NCBI RefSeq assembly: GCF_014202695.1
Contig: NZ_JACHHH010000009.1
Location: forward strand, 78,053 to 142,052
DNA length: 64,000 bases
From: Oribacterium sinus
GTDB lineage: Bacteria; Bacillota; Clostridia; Lachnospirales; Lachnospiraceae
Direction of reading: 5' to 3'
Made by a program: the position numbers and the translations under genes. Shown here piece by piece: positions 52,879 to 61,388 of the stretch. Each line of letters starts with the position of its first letter. Position 1 is the stretch's first letter. The notes below the pieces were generated by a model. That model saw only the letters and a program-made list of their open reading frames with translations. It was not told where the DNA came from and did not search any database.

Positions 52879-52957
52879 ATAGCGGAAGAAATAGCAGAAG
52901 AAATAGCAGAAAAAATAGCGGAAGGAATCCTTAAAGATATCTTTCCGCTGTTATTTT
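52879..52957 (+). terminator. Tandem repeat and terminator after brnQ
   Basis: Four 12-base units (ATAGCRGAARAA) occupy 52879-52926. The last supplies AGCGGAA (52917-52923), which pairs with TTCCGCT (52943-52949), followed by GTTATTTTC. A -10-like TATACT for the next gene is at 52973-52978. Confidence 0.65.
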
Positions 52958-53006
52958 CTAAGGACTCTGTGCTATACTCTAAAGAAAAAAAGAAAGGACG
53001 GAAGAC

Positions 53007-53777
53007 ATGAAGGTTGTTCTTCTTGCAGGAGGCTTAGGTACCAGAATTTCGGAGGAATCCCATTTAAAGCCGAAGCCCATGATTGAAATCGGAGAAATGC
53101 CCATTTTATGGCATATCATGAAATATTATTCTTCCTACGGCTTTAAGGAATTTATCATTTTGGCAGGCTATAAGCAGTACCTGATTAAGGAATACTTTGC
53201 CAACTATTTCCTGCACAATGCGGACATTACCTTTGACATGGGAAAGAATACCATGGAGGTTCACAACAGCGAGGCGGAGGACTGGAAGGTAACCGTGGTG
53301 GATACCGGCCTTCACACCATGACCGGCGGAAGACTGAAGAGGGTGGAAAAGTACTTAAAGCATGAGCCCTTTATGCTGACCTATGGAGACGGAGTTTCCG
53401 ATGTGAATCTGGAGGCTCTTTTGGACTTCCATAAAAAGCATGGCAAGCCGGCAACCATCAGCATGGTAAACCTTGCTCAGCAAAAGGGAGTTTTGGATGT
53501 GGATGCCGAAGGGCAGATTCGTTCTTTCCGGGAGAAGGAAGAAAAGGACGGCGCGGTGATTAACGGCGGCTTTATGGTGCTGGAGCCGGAAATATTTGAC
53601 TATCTTCAGGACGACAATACCATCTTGGAGCAAAGTCCCATGCAGAATCTTGCGGCGGAAGGCAAACTGATGGGCTATTACCATGACGGCTTCTGGCAGT
53701 GCATGGATACCCAGAGAGAGAAGAAGCTTTTGGAAGAGCTGTGGGCAAGCGGCAAGGCGCCCTGGAAGCGTTGGTAG
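53007..53777 (+). CDS. rfbF: Glucose-1-phosphate cytidylyltransferase
   Basis: A 256-residue nucleotidyltransferase that forms CDP-glucose from CTP and glucose-1-phosphate. The N-terminal LAGGLGTRISEESHLKPKPMIEIGEMPILWHIM is the diagnostic block for RfbF. LTYGDGVSDVNLEALLDFHKKHGKPATISMV holds the metal-binding Asp, and the end (FWQCMDTQREKKLLEELWASGKAPWKRW) is also typical. AAAGGACGGAAGAC precedes the ATG. It makes the substrate for the CDP-glucose dehydratase that follows. Confidence 0.95.
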   Translation: MKVVLLAGGLGTRISEESHLKPKPMIEIGEMPILWHIMKYYSSYGFKEFIILAGYKQYLIKEYFANYFLHNADITFDMGKNTMEVHNSEAEDWKVTVVDTGLHTMTGGRLKRVEKYLKHEPFMLTYGDGVSDVNLEALLDFHKKHGKPATISMVNLAQQKGVLDVDAEGQIRSFREKEEKDGAVINGGFMVLEPEIFDYLQDDNTILEQSPMQNLAAEGKLMGYYHDGFWQCMDTQREKKLLEELWASGKAPWKRW

Positions 53778-53895
53778 CAAGGAAGTTTTTGCTAAGTTGA
53801 TAAAAACGCCGGAAGTCATTTTGCAGTGGCTATTGCGTTTGATACCGTTACGAAAAATTCGCAGAGAAATCTTGGCTTTAAGGAAGTAGGGGGAA

Positions 53896-55002
53896 ATGCA
53901 TTTTCAAGAATTAAAAGCCTTTTATCAGGGGAAGAAAGTATTTTTAACAGGCCACACCGGTTTTAAAGGGTCGTGGCTTAGTTTGATTTTGCAAATGATG
54001 GGGGCGGAATGTACCGGCTATGCCCTAAAGGAAGAGCCGGGAGCCTTATTTTCCCTCTTAAACTTAGAAAAAGGGATGCACTCCGTCGAAGGGGATGTGA
54101 GGGACTATGACCATTTAAGAAAGGCAATGCAGGAGGCGGAGCCGGAATTGGTTTTCCACTTGGCGGCACAGCCCCTGGTGCGGGAATCCTACATTTTCCC
54201 CAGAGAAACCTACGAGACCAATGTGATGGGAACGGTGAATCTTTTGGAGGCGGTACGGCATTGTCCCTCTGTCCGCTCTGTGCTGAATGTTACTACGGAC
54301 AAGGTTTACGAGAATCCGGATCAGGAAGGACACGCCTTTACAGAGGAAGAGAAGCTGGATGGGCATGACCCCTATTCCAACTCCAAGTCCTGCTCGGAGC
54401 TGGTCACCCATAGCTATCAGAAATCCTTCTTTTCCGAGGATTCCGCCTATGGAAAAGGAAAAAAATTTCTTCCACGCATTTCCACTGCAAGAGCCGGAAA
54501 TGTGATTGGGGGAGGGGATTTTGCCAAGGATAGAATTATCCCGGACTGTGTGCGAAAGAGCATAAAGGGAGAGGCAATCGGCATTCGAAATCCCTACTCT
54601 GTTCGTCCCTATGAGCATGTTTTGGAGCCTTTGTTTGTCTATCTGGAAATTGTGGCAAGACAGGCAAAGGAAGAGGGAAAGCAATTTGCCGGCTATTACA
54701 ATGTGGGGCCGGAGCTTTCCGATGCCATTACCACAGGAGCCTTGGCAGAGCTTTTCGTGGAGTTCTGGGGAGAGAATGCAAGCTGGGAGAATCAGGCGGA
54801 GCCCAATGCTCCCCATGAAGCGGGATTTTTACAGTTAAGCACGGAGAAGTTAAAGCAGGTCTTTGGCTGGCAGCCTCGTTATACCGTAAAGGAAGCGGTG
54901 GAGAAAACCGTAGATTGGTATAAGGCATGGCATAAAGGAGAGGACCTACGGAAGTTTTCCGAAGCACAGGTTTTGGCCTTTGCCTCGGAAGACCGGGAGT
55001 GA
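53896..55002 (+). CDS. rfbG: CDP-glucose 4,6-dehydratase
   Basis: A 368-residue extended SDR that converts CDP-glucose to CDP-4-keto-6-deoxyglucose using bound NAD. The N-terminal VFLTGHTGFKGSWLSLILQMMGAECTGYAL is the family's variant Rossmann loop. VTTDKVYENPDQ holds the catalytic Thr/Asp, and DPYSNSKSCSELV the Y-x3-K pair. It follows rfbF by 118 bases. The genes that would finish CDP-abequose, -paratose or -tyvelose (a RfbH-type dehydratase and epimerase or reductase) are not in the window. Confidence 0.95.
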   Translation: MHFQELKAFYQGKKVFLTGHTGFKGSWLSLILQMMGAECTGYALKEEPGALFSLLNLEKGMHSVEGDVRDYDHLRKAMQEAEPELVFHLAAQPLVRESYIFPRETYETNVMGTVNLLEAVRHCPSVRSVLNVTTDKVYENPDQEGHAFTEEEKLDGHDPYSNSKSCSELVTHSYQKSFFSEDSAYGKGKKFLPRISTARAGNVIGGGDFAKDRIIPDCVRKSIKGEAIGIRNPYSVRPYEHVLEPLFVYLEIVARQAKEEGKQFAGYYNVGPELSDAITTGALAELFVEFWGENASWENQAEPNAPHEAGFLQLSTEKLKQVFGWQPRYTVKEAVEKTVDWYKAWHKGEDLRKFSEAQVLAFASEDRE

Positions 55003-55119
55003 AGCTTTAGATTAAGTCGTTAGATTGGGGCATTAAACGGAATTTTTAGAGGAAGAACTAAGCTTGTAGCAAGAAGAGTAAAGCTACATTTTGGATAAGA
55101 GCCGTAGAAAGGGTAGGGT

Positions 55120-55953
55120 ATGGATTTAGCGGAGAAGCAGAGACGGGGCTTTGCCATTTTGAAGGAGATTCACCGTATTTGTGAAAAACATAAGATCAGC
55201 TACCGCCTGGATTCCGGAACCCTGCTGGGGGCCATTCGCCATGAAGGCTTTATCCCCTGGGATGATGATGTGGACCTTTGCTTTTTACGGGAGGAATGGG
55301 AAAAGTTTGAAAGGGCAGCGAAGGAAGAGCTTTCGGAAAACTTTGCTTTACTCATGCCAAATACCTACAGAAACGGTCGTTCCTTTTATGACTTTGTGCC
55401 CCGTGTTGTGGATCTTTATAGCAAAAGACGGGAAGTCGAGGGGGAAGAGGATGCCTTTTACGAAGGAAAGCTGAATCATCTCTGGGTGGACTGCTTTATT
55501 TTGGATGATTGCCCGAGAAATGCCCTTTTGGATAAGCTGTATCGTTTTCGACAGCAGATGATTTTCGGTCTGGCCATGGGGCATCGGAGGAAGTTGGATT
55601 TTCAGAAGTATTCTCCCATGGCAAAGCTCTTTGTGGCGGTTCTTGCCACTTTGGGAAAATGCCTTTCCCTGCCCTTTCTGTTCTCCTTACAGGACAAATG
55701 GGCACAGGGGGCACGAAGAGAGAAGACAGAGAGAAGAGGAGAGGATTTCCTTTATTTTTCCAATTATCAGCCGGACTTCCAGTATTGTAAAGTGCAGTAC
55801 AGCTGGGAGGAGCCGGTGCAGTATAAGCCCTTTGCCGGAAAAGAATTTCCTGTGCCGAAAGACTATGACAGTGTATTAAAAATGCTATATGGGGATTATA
55901 TGACACCGCCGAAAAAAGAGGAGCAGGTACCTAGCCACGAGGAAATGATTTAA
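55120..55953 (+). CDS. LicD-family phosphotransferase
   Basis: A 277-residue protein with the LicD signature YRLDSGTLLGAIRHEGFIPWDDDVDLCF (about residues 27-54), a nucleotidyltransferase-type metal site with D-D-D. LicD proteins attach phosphocholine or other phospho-groups to cell-wall or capsular glycans, usually from CDP-activated donors. The gene lies 117 bases after rfbG and before a glycosyltransferase, so it probably decorates a surface glycan made here. The protein at 61.4 kb carries choline-binding-like repeats. AAAGGG precedes the ATG. Confidence 0.9.
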   Translation: MDLAEKQRRGFAILKEIHRICEKHKISYRLDSGTLLGAIRHEGFIPWDDDVDLCFLREEWEKFERAAKEELSENFALLMPNTYRNGRSFYDFVPRVVDLYSKRREVEGEEDAFYEGKLNHLWVDCFILDDCPRNALLDKLYRFRQQMIFGLAMGHRRKLDFQKYSPMAKLFVAVLATLGKCLSLPFLFSLQDKWAQGARREKTERRGEDFLYFSNYQPDFQYCKVQYSWEEPVQYKPFAGKEFPVPKDYDSVLKMLYGDYMTPPKKEEQVPSHEEMI

Positions 55954-56070
55954 GTCGGTGATGGGTAGAAGATCTTGCTAAAGTCGTTGAACAGAGATGG
56001 CTAAAAAGTTAGGACGGATAAAAAGCTCAAGAAAAATCATTTCAATGAAGGATTGTTTTAGAGAGAAGGG

Positions 56071-57030
56071 ATGAACTTGGAAAAGATTTGTAGTGTGATT
56101 GTTTCTGTATATAACGAGGAAGACAGCTTGGAGCAGTTTTACCAGCATTGCAGTCAGTCTTGCGAAAAATTACAGGAGCTGGGCTATGGCTATGAAATTG
56201 TCTTTGTCAATGACGGCTCTCAGGATAAAAGTGCCATTCTTTTAGAAGATTTTGCAGAGAGAGACAAGGAACACGTGCGGGTATTGTCTTTTTCCCGGAA
56301 TTTTGGCCATGAGGCGGCTATGACCGCAGGTCTGGACCATGCCAAGGGAGATTTCCTGGTCTTTATGGATGCGGATTTACAGCATCCCCCCGAACTGATT
56401 TCGGAAATGCTGAAAAAGTCGGAGGAGGGCTATCAGGTGGTGTCCATGGTACGTACCAAGAATCCTTCCGCAGGCCTTGTGAAAAATGTTACCTCCGCCC
56501 TGTTTTACTGGATTTTAAACCACGTTTCTCCGGTGCATTTTGAGGAAAATGCTTCCGATTTCTTCGGCATTTCCAAAAAGGTGCAGGAGGTTTTAAAGAA
56601 GCATTACCGGGAAAAGGTCCGTTACCTTCGGGGGTTTGTCCAGTCCGTAGGCTTTCCCAAAACCAGCATTCGCTATGAGGCGGCGGCAAGACAGGCAGGG
56701 CAAAGTCATTACTCTCTAAGTAAGCTGTGGCGGTTTTCCAAAAACACCCTCTTTACCTTTTCCAATCTGCCCTTACAGCTTGGGATTTTTGCGGCCATTT
56801 GCAGTGGAGGACTGGGAACCCTGCTTTTGATTTACACCCTTTTAACCAGAAAGGGCGCCCCCTCCGGCTATGCCACCATCGTGGTGGTGCTTTGCTTTAT
56901 GTTCGCGGTGCTCTTTTTCGTCATCGGAATTATCGGGGAATATATCGCTATTCTCTTTGAAGAACTGAAGGATAGACCTCTATACATTTTATCGGACAGT
57001 AAAAATATCGAAGAGGATTCTGAAGACTAG
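56071..57030 (+). CDS. Family 2 glycosyltransferase, GtrB/DPM-like
   Basis: A 319-residue membrane-associated glycosyltransferase that probably transfers a sugar to undecaprenyl phosphate. The GT-A fold has SVIVSVYNEEDSLEQFY, FVNDGSQDKSA, FSRNFGHEAAMTAGLDHAKGDFLVFMDADLQHPPE (D-x-D metal site) and RYLRGFVQ. Two hydrophobic helices at about 230-300 anchor the C-terminus. GAAGGG precedes the ATG. The stop codon (57028-57030) falls inside a truncated copy of the palindromic repeat, so the last codons may derive from the repeat. It is the last gene of the rfbFG-licD group. Confidence 0.92.
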   Translation: MNLEKICSVIVSVYNEEDSLEQFYQHCSQSCEKLQELGYGYEIVFVNDGSQDKSAILLEDFAERDKEHVRVLSFSRNFGHEAAMTAGLDHAKGDFLVFMDADLQHPPELISEMLKKSEEGYQVVSMVRTKNPSAGLVKNVTSALFYWILNHVSPVHFEENASDFFGISKKVQEVLKKHYREKVRYLRGFVQSVGFPKTSIRYEAAARQAGQSHYSLSKLWRFSKNTLFTFSNLPLQLGIFAAICSGGLGTLLLIYTLLTRKGAPSGYATIVVVLCFMFAVLFFVIGIIGEYIAILFEELKDRPLYILSDSKNIEEDSED

Positions 57031-57063
57031 CGAAAGCGTGCCTCGATTTCAGACCTATACTGC
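57027..57063. repeat. Palindromic repeat element, truncated copy D
   Basis: TAGCGAAAGCGTGCCTCGAT then TTCAGACCTATACTGC matches the right arm of the repeat family at 3.9-4.5 kb. No left arm is present. It supplies the stop codon of the preceding glycosyltransferase. Confidence 0.8.
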
Positions 57064-57221
57064 TGAAAAACCGTTTTATTTGTAGAAAAACACCAAACTT
57101 CCGAATTCTAAAAAATTCTAAGAATGAAAGAAGAAAACTCTATTTTTTTTTAAAAAAAGAAAAGCTATAATCCTCCTTGTTAATAAACGTAATCGAAAGT
57201 TATTTCGAACAGGAGGAAAAA

Positions 57222-58331
57222 ATGAAAAGAATTTTAAGCACTTTGACAGTATCCGCATTGGCCGTATCTATGTTAGCTGCATGTGGCAGCAGCAATGCCG
57301 GAAAGACCACTACCGCAGCTGCTGAGCAGAAGGAAAGTGCAAAAGAGACAGAGAAGGCGATGGAAGGAACCAAGGCTGCTGTAGAAGAAATGAGCGGAGA
57401 CTTCAGCGACAAGAAGGTTGGCGTATGTATCTATCAGTTCTCTGATAACTTCATGACCCTCTTCCGTACAGAGCTGGAGAACTATCTTGTATCCAAGGGA
57501 TTCAAGAAAGAGAACATCAAGATCATGGATGGTGCCAACGACCAGGCTACACAGACCAACCAGATCGAGAACTTCATCACCGACAAGGTAGACGTTTTGA
57601 TTGTTAACCCTGTTAACTCTTCCTCTGCTGCTACCATCACCGATAAGGTACAGGCTGCCGGAATCCCATTGGTTTACATCAACAGAGAGCCGGATCAGGA
57701 CGAAGAGAAGAGATGGGAAGAGAAGAACTGGGATGTAACCTATGTAGGTTGTGATGCTCGTCAGTCCGGAACCTTCCAGGGAGAGATTATCGCTTCCGTT
57801 GGAATGGACAAGCTGGATATGAACGGCAACGGAAAAGTTGACTACATCATGATCAAGGGTGATCCTGAGAACATCGATGCACAGTACAGAACAGAGTTCT
57901 CCGTTAAGGCATTACAGGATGCCGGAATGGAAGTAAATAAGTTAGACGAGCAGGTTGGTAACTGGGATCAGGCTCTTGCACAGTCTTTGGTTGCTAACGC
58001 ATTGGCAAAGAACGGTAAGGATATCGAGGTTGTTTTCTGTAACAACGACTCCATGGCTCTTGGTGCTTTACAGGCTATTCAGGCAGCGGGAAGAACCGTT
58101 GGAAAGGATATCTACTTAGTAGGTGTTGACGCTCTTGAGGAGGCTTGCCAGAATGTATTGGCAGGAACACAGACCGGAACCGTATTTAATGACTTCCTTA
58201 CACAGTCCCACGCAGCAGGAGATGCAGCAATCAACTACCTCGGCGGTAAGGGAAATGACCACTACATCGGTTGTGACTATGTAAAGGTTACTAAGGACAA
58301 TGCACAGGACGTATTAAATCTCTTAAAGTAA
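57222..58331 (+). CDS. mglB: Galactose/methyl-galactoside-binding lipoprotein
   Basis: A 369-residue periplasmic-binding-type lipoprotein. The signal peptide ends in the lipobox L-A-A-C with Cys21. KVGVCIYQFSDNFMTLFRTELENYL begins the sugar-binding fold, and DVLIVNPVNSSSAATITDKVQAAGIPLVYINREP matches MglB, as does the Ca-site-like DMNGNGKVDYIMIKGDPEN. GGAGG precedes the ATG by 6 bases. A TATAAT -10 box lies at 57166-57171. It heads the mglBAC operon, and its codon use suggests high expression. Confidence 0.95.
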   Translation: MKRILSTLTVSALAVSMLAACGSSNAGKTTTAAAEQKESAKETEKAMEGTKAAVEEMSGDFSDKKVGVCIYQFSDNFMTLFRTELENYLVSKGFKKENIKIMDGANDQATQTNQIENFITDKVDVLIVNPVNSSSAATITDKVQAAGIPLVYINREPDQDEEKRWEEKNWDVTYVGCDARQSGTFQGEIIASVGMDKLDMNGNGKVDYIMIKGDPENIDAQYRTEFSVKALQDAGMEVNKLDEQVGNWDQALAQSLVANALAKNGKDIEVVFCNNDSMALGALQAIQAAGRTVGKDIYLVGVDALEEACQNVLAGTQTGTVFNDFLTQSHAAGDAAINYLGGKGNDHYIGCDYVKVTKDNAQDVLNLLK

Positions 58332-58513
58332 TAAGATTTGCAGGAAAACTTTTTCAAAGCATGGATTATCAGGAAAATGGAGATTTGCTAAAGAAATAGG
58401 AGCAGAAAACATTTTCCCAATACAGAACGAATTTGGGGAGTGCAGATGCATTGTGTATTTGCCTCCCCGATTGTTTTTCATTCCGAGAGTAGTGTGAAGA
58501 AATGGAGGAGGAA

Positions 58514-60022
58514 ATGGCAGAGTATAAGTTAGAAATGAAAAATATCTCCAAATCATTTCCGGGTGTAAAGGCCCTAGACCAGGTGCAGCTGTCCGTTCGT
58601 CCCGGAACGGTGCATGCCTTAATGGGAGAAAATGGAGCCGGAAAATCCACCCTGATGAAGTGCCTGTTCGGCATTTACAAGATGGATCAGGGAGAGATTT
58701 ATCTGGATGGAAATAAAGTGGAAATCAACAATCCTGATGATGCTATGCTGCACGGTGTAGCCATGGTACACCAGGAATTACAGCCGGTACTGGCTCGTTC
58801 CGTATCGGAAAATATGTATCTGGGACGTTTCCCGGTGAAAAAAATCGGACCGATTCAGATGATTGACCATAAGAAGATGAATCAGGATACGGAGAAGTGG
58901 TTGGCCGAGCTTGGTTTGTCTTACAATGTGAAGGCACCTCTGTCCTCTCTTTCTATCGGACAGATGCAAATGGTGGAGATTGCCAAGGCGGTTTCCCACG
59001 ACGCCAAGGTCATTATCTTCGACGAGCCTACCTCTTCTCTTTCCGATAAGGAAGTAGAATTCCTCTTTAAGGTTATGGGGGACTTAAAGAAGAAGGGCGT
59101 AGCCATGATTTACATTTCCCATAAGATGGATGAAATCAAGCGGATTTCTGACGACATCACCATCATGCGTGACGGAACCTATGTAGGAACCTGGCCCGCA
59201 GAGGATATGACTACAGAGCAGATTATTGCCAAGATGGTGGGTAGAGAGTTAAGCAATATTTATCCGGAGCATCATCACAGCATTGGAGAAACCATTATGG
59301 AGGTGGAGGATTTGACCTCCATTCATGAAAAATCCTTCCGGGGAATTTCTTTCTCCATCAAAAAGGGCGAGATTCTGGGCTTCGGCGGACTGGTCGGCGC
59401 CCAAAGAACGGAGCTGATGGAAGGAATCTTCGGTATCCGTCATTTGGCTAAAGGAACCATCAAGGTTCACGGTAAAGAGGTGAAGATTAAAAGACCCAGA
59501 GATGCCATGGATGCAGGTATCGGTATGATTACCGAGGACCGCCGGGGAAACGGTATTTTCGGCTGTCTCTCCATCAAGGACAATGTGGGTGTTTCGATTT
59601 ATAAGAAGTATTTAAAGGCAGGAATTATGCTGGACCATCCTTCCATTAATAAGGTGGTGGATGACAATATCAAGCGTCTATCCATCAAGACCCCCAGCAT
59701 GAAAGAACATATCGGAAATCTTTCCGGAGGAAACCAGCAGAAGGTAATCATTTCCCGCTGGCTGGCAAAAGACCCGGATATTCTGATTATGGATGAGCCC
59801 ACAAGAGGTATTGATATCGGGGCAAAGCATGAGATTTATGAAATCATGGAAGAGTTGGCAAAACAGGGCAAGGCAATCATTATGATTTCTTCAGAAATGC
59901 CGGAGCTTCTGGGTATGGCGGACCGTATCTGCGTAATGTGTAACGGAAAGCTTACCGGAGAGCTGAATCAGCAAGAAGAAATGACCCAGGAAAATGTAAT
60001 GAACTTTGCTACAATGTTTTAG
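58514..60022 (+). CDS. mglA: Galactose/methyl-galactoside ABC ATPase
   Basis: A 502-residue tandem ABC ATPase. Domain 1 has Walker A GENGAGKST near 36 and the LSIGQMQMVEIAKA signature with FDEPTSSL Walker B. Domain 2 lacks a classical Walker A but has FGGLVGAQRTELMEGIFG, then LSGGNQQKVIISRWL and LIMDEPTRGIDIG, as in MglA/RbsA. The start at 58514 uses GGAGG five bases upstream; an ATG at 58502 is in frame but lacks a site. The stop lies 11 bases before mglC. Confidence 0.96.
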   Translation: MAEYKLEMKNISKSFPGVKALDQVQLSVRPGTVHALMGENGAGKSTLMKCLFGIYKMDQGEIYLDGNKVEINNPDDAMLHGVAMVHQELQPVLARSVSENMYLGRFPVKKIGPIQMIDHKKMNQDTEKWLAELGLSYNVKAPLSSLSIGQMQMVEIAKAVSHDAKVIIFDEPTSSLSDKEVEFLFKVMGDLKKKGVAMIYISHKMDEIKRISDDITIMRDGTYVGTWPAEDMTTEQIIAKMVGRELSNIYPEHHHSIGETIMEVEDLTSIHEKSFRGISFSIKKGEILGFGGLVGAQRTELMEGIFGIRHLAKGTIKVHGKEVKIKRPRDAMDAGIGMITEDRRGNGIFGCLSIKDNVGVSIYKKYLKAGIMLDHPSINKVVDDNIKRLSIKTPSMKEHIGNLSGGNQQKVIISRWLAKDPDILIMDEPTRGIDIGAKHEIYEIMEELAKQGKAIIMISSEMPELLGMADRICVMCNGKLTGELNQQEEMTQENVMNFATMF

Positions 60023-60033
60023 GGGGAGAGAAA

Positions 60034-61062
60034 ATGGAAAAGACTCAAAAACAAAAATTAACGGATTTTCTGATTAATAACGGCGTTATTATCGTTATGT
60101 TCATCCTGGTTATCTACACAGGATTGACCACAAAGAACTTTTTGACAGCGGACAACGGAATGAACCTTTTGGCCAATATGTCCTACCGCTTAGTGATTGC
60201 CTTAGGAATTGCAGGCTGTGTTATTACCGCAGGTTGTGACCTTTCTGCAGGACGAATGATTGGATTCGGTGCCTGTTTAGCGGGAACCCTTATGCAGAAG
60301 GCAAACTATTCCGGACGCTTCTTCCAGTCCGAGCCCTGGGCTTCCATGGGAAATGGAATTTTACTTAAGATTAGTCCCATGAACCCCTTCGTGGTATTGT
60401 TCCTGGTAATGCTGATTTGTGCCCTCTTCGGTACCATCACCGGTTGGTTTATCGCTTACCTTTCCGTACCTCCCTTCATTGCTACCCTGGCAATGATGGA
60501 AATCATCTACGGTTTAGGCCTTCTCTATACCAACGCAACTCCTTTGGGAGGTTACATTGAGTCCTACACCATCTTCTCTACCGGAAAATTCTTAGGCTTA
60601 AGCTATTTGATTTGGATTGCCCTTTTGATGGCTGCAATCACCTGGTTTATCTTCAACATGACCAGACACGGAAAATATATGTATGCTATCGGTGGAAACC
60701 CACAGGCGGCAGAGGTTGCCGGTGTTCCTGTAAACCTTACCTTGGTATTGATTTATGCAAAGGCGGCAGCATTCTACGGCATGGCAGGCTATATGCTGGG
60801 GGCAAAGGCCGGAGGAGCATCCGTAAATACCGGACTTGGTTATGAGATGGAGGCTATCGCGGCCTGTGCCTTGGGCGGTGTATCCGTAACCGGTGGACGA
60901 GGAAAGGTGTCCAGTGCCTTTATCGGTGTGGCGGTTTTGGAGCTTTTAAAGACCGCATTACAATACCTTGGTGTAAGCCCCAATGCACAGTACATCGCCA
61001 TCGGTATCGTAATCTTCATTGCCGCATCCTTGGATATTCGTAAGTATCTGACGAAGAAATAA
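60034..61062 (+). CDS. mglC: Galactose/methyl-galactoside ABC permease
   Basis: A 342-residue membrane permease with about eight to ten hydrophobic segments. LGIAGCVITAGCDLSAGRMIGFGACLAGTLMQK, the GGNPQAAEVAGVPVNLTLVLIYAKAA EAA-like block and GAKAGGASVNTGLGYEMEAIAACALGGVSVTGGRG are MglC hallmarks. GGGGGAGAG precedes the ATG, 11 bases after the mglA stop. Two terminators follow. Confidence 0.96.
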   Translation: MEKTQKQKLTDFLINNGVIIVMFILVIYTGLTTKNFLTADNGMNLLANMSYRLVIALGIAGCVITAGCDLSAGRMIGFGACLAGTLMQKANYSGRFFQSEPWASMGNGILLKISPMNPFVVLFLVMLICALFGTITGWFIAYLSVPPFIATLAMMEIIYGLGLLYTNATPLGGYIESYTIFSTGKFLGLSYLIWIALLMAAITWFIFNMTRHGKYMYAIGGNPQAAEVAGVPVNLTLVLIYAKAAAFYGMAGYMLGAKAGGASVNTGLGYEMEAIAACALGGVSVTGGRGKVSSAFIGVAVLELLKTALQYLGVSPNAQYIAIGIVIFIAASLDIRKYLTKK

Positions 61063-61072
61063 AAGGTGAAAT

Positions 61073-61106
61073 AAAAATAAGATGCCACAATGCCGATCTT
61101 ATTTTT
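61073..61106 (+). terminator. First terminator after mglC
   Basis: AAAAATAAGAT (61073-61083) pairs perfectly with ATCTTATTTTT (61096-61106). Confidence 0.85.
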
Positions 61107-61148
61107 GTTTCTACTTGTTAAACTGTGAAAAGTAAAGAATAATAGGAA

Positions 61149-61182
61149 AGCGCTCAGACCGTTAAGGGTTTGGGTGCTTTTT
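61149..61182 (+). terminator. Second terminator after mglC
   Basis: AGCGCTCAGACC (61149-61160) pairs with GGTTTGGGTGCT (61167-61178) with three G-T pairs, then a T-run. Positions 61183-61388 hold only AT-rich leader sequence of the next gene. Confidence 0.8.
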
Positions 61183-61388
61183 GTTCTTATTGAGTATTGC
61201 AGGTGAAGGGGAGATAGCTTGTTTCATTCATACTTAAAATGGAATTGCAAATAATTGTGGAGATAATTCGGAGCAATTCATTAAAAGCACACCATAAAGA
61301 TATAAGATTAATTATTAATATAGCAATGGCTACGGAATGGTGATAAAATAGCTCATAACAGTATATTACAGGCTTGCAGGAGGTGCAG

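Noticed and set aside
54115..54816. 233-codon minus-strand frame
   Set aside because: It is antisense to rfbG, whose motifs are unambiguous.
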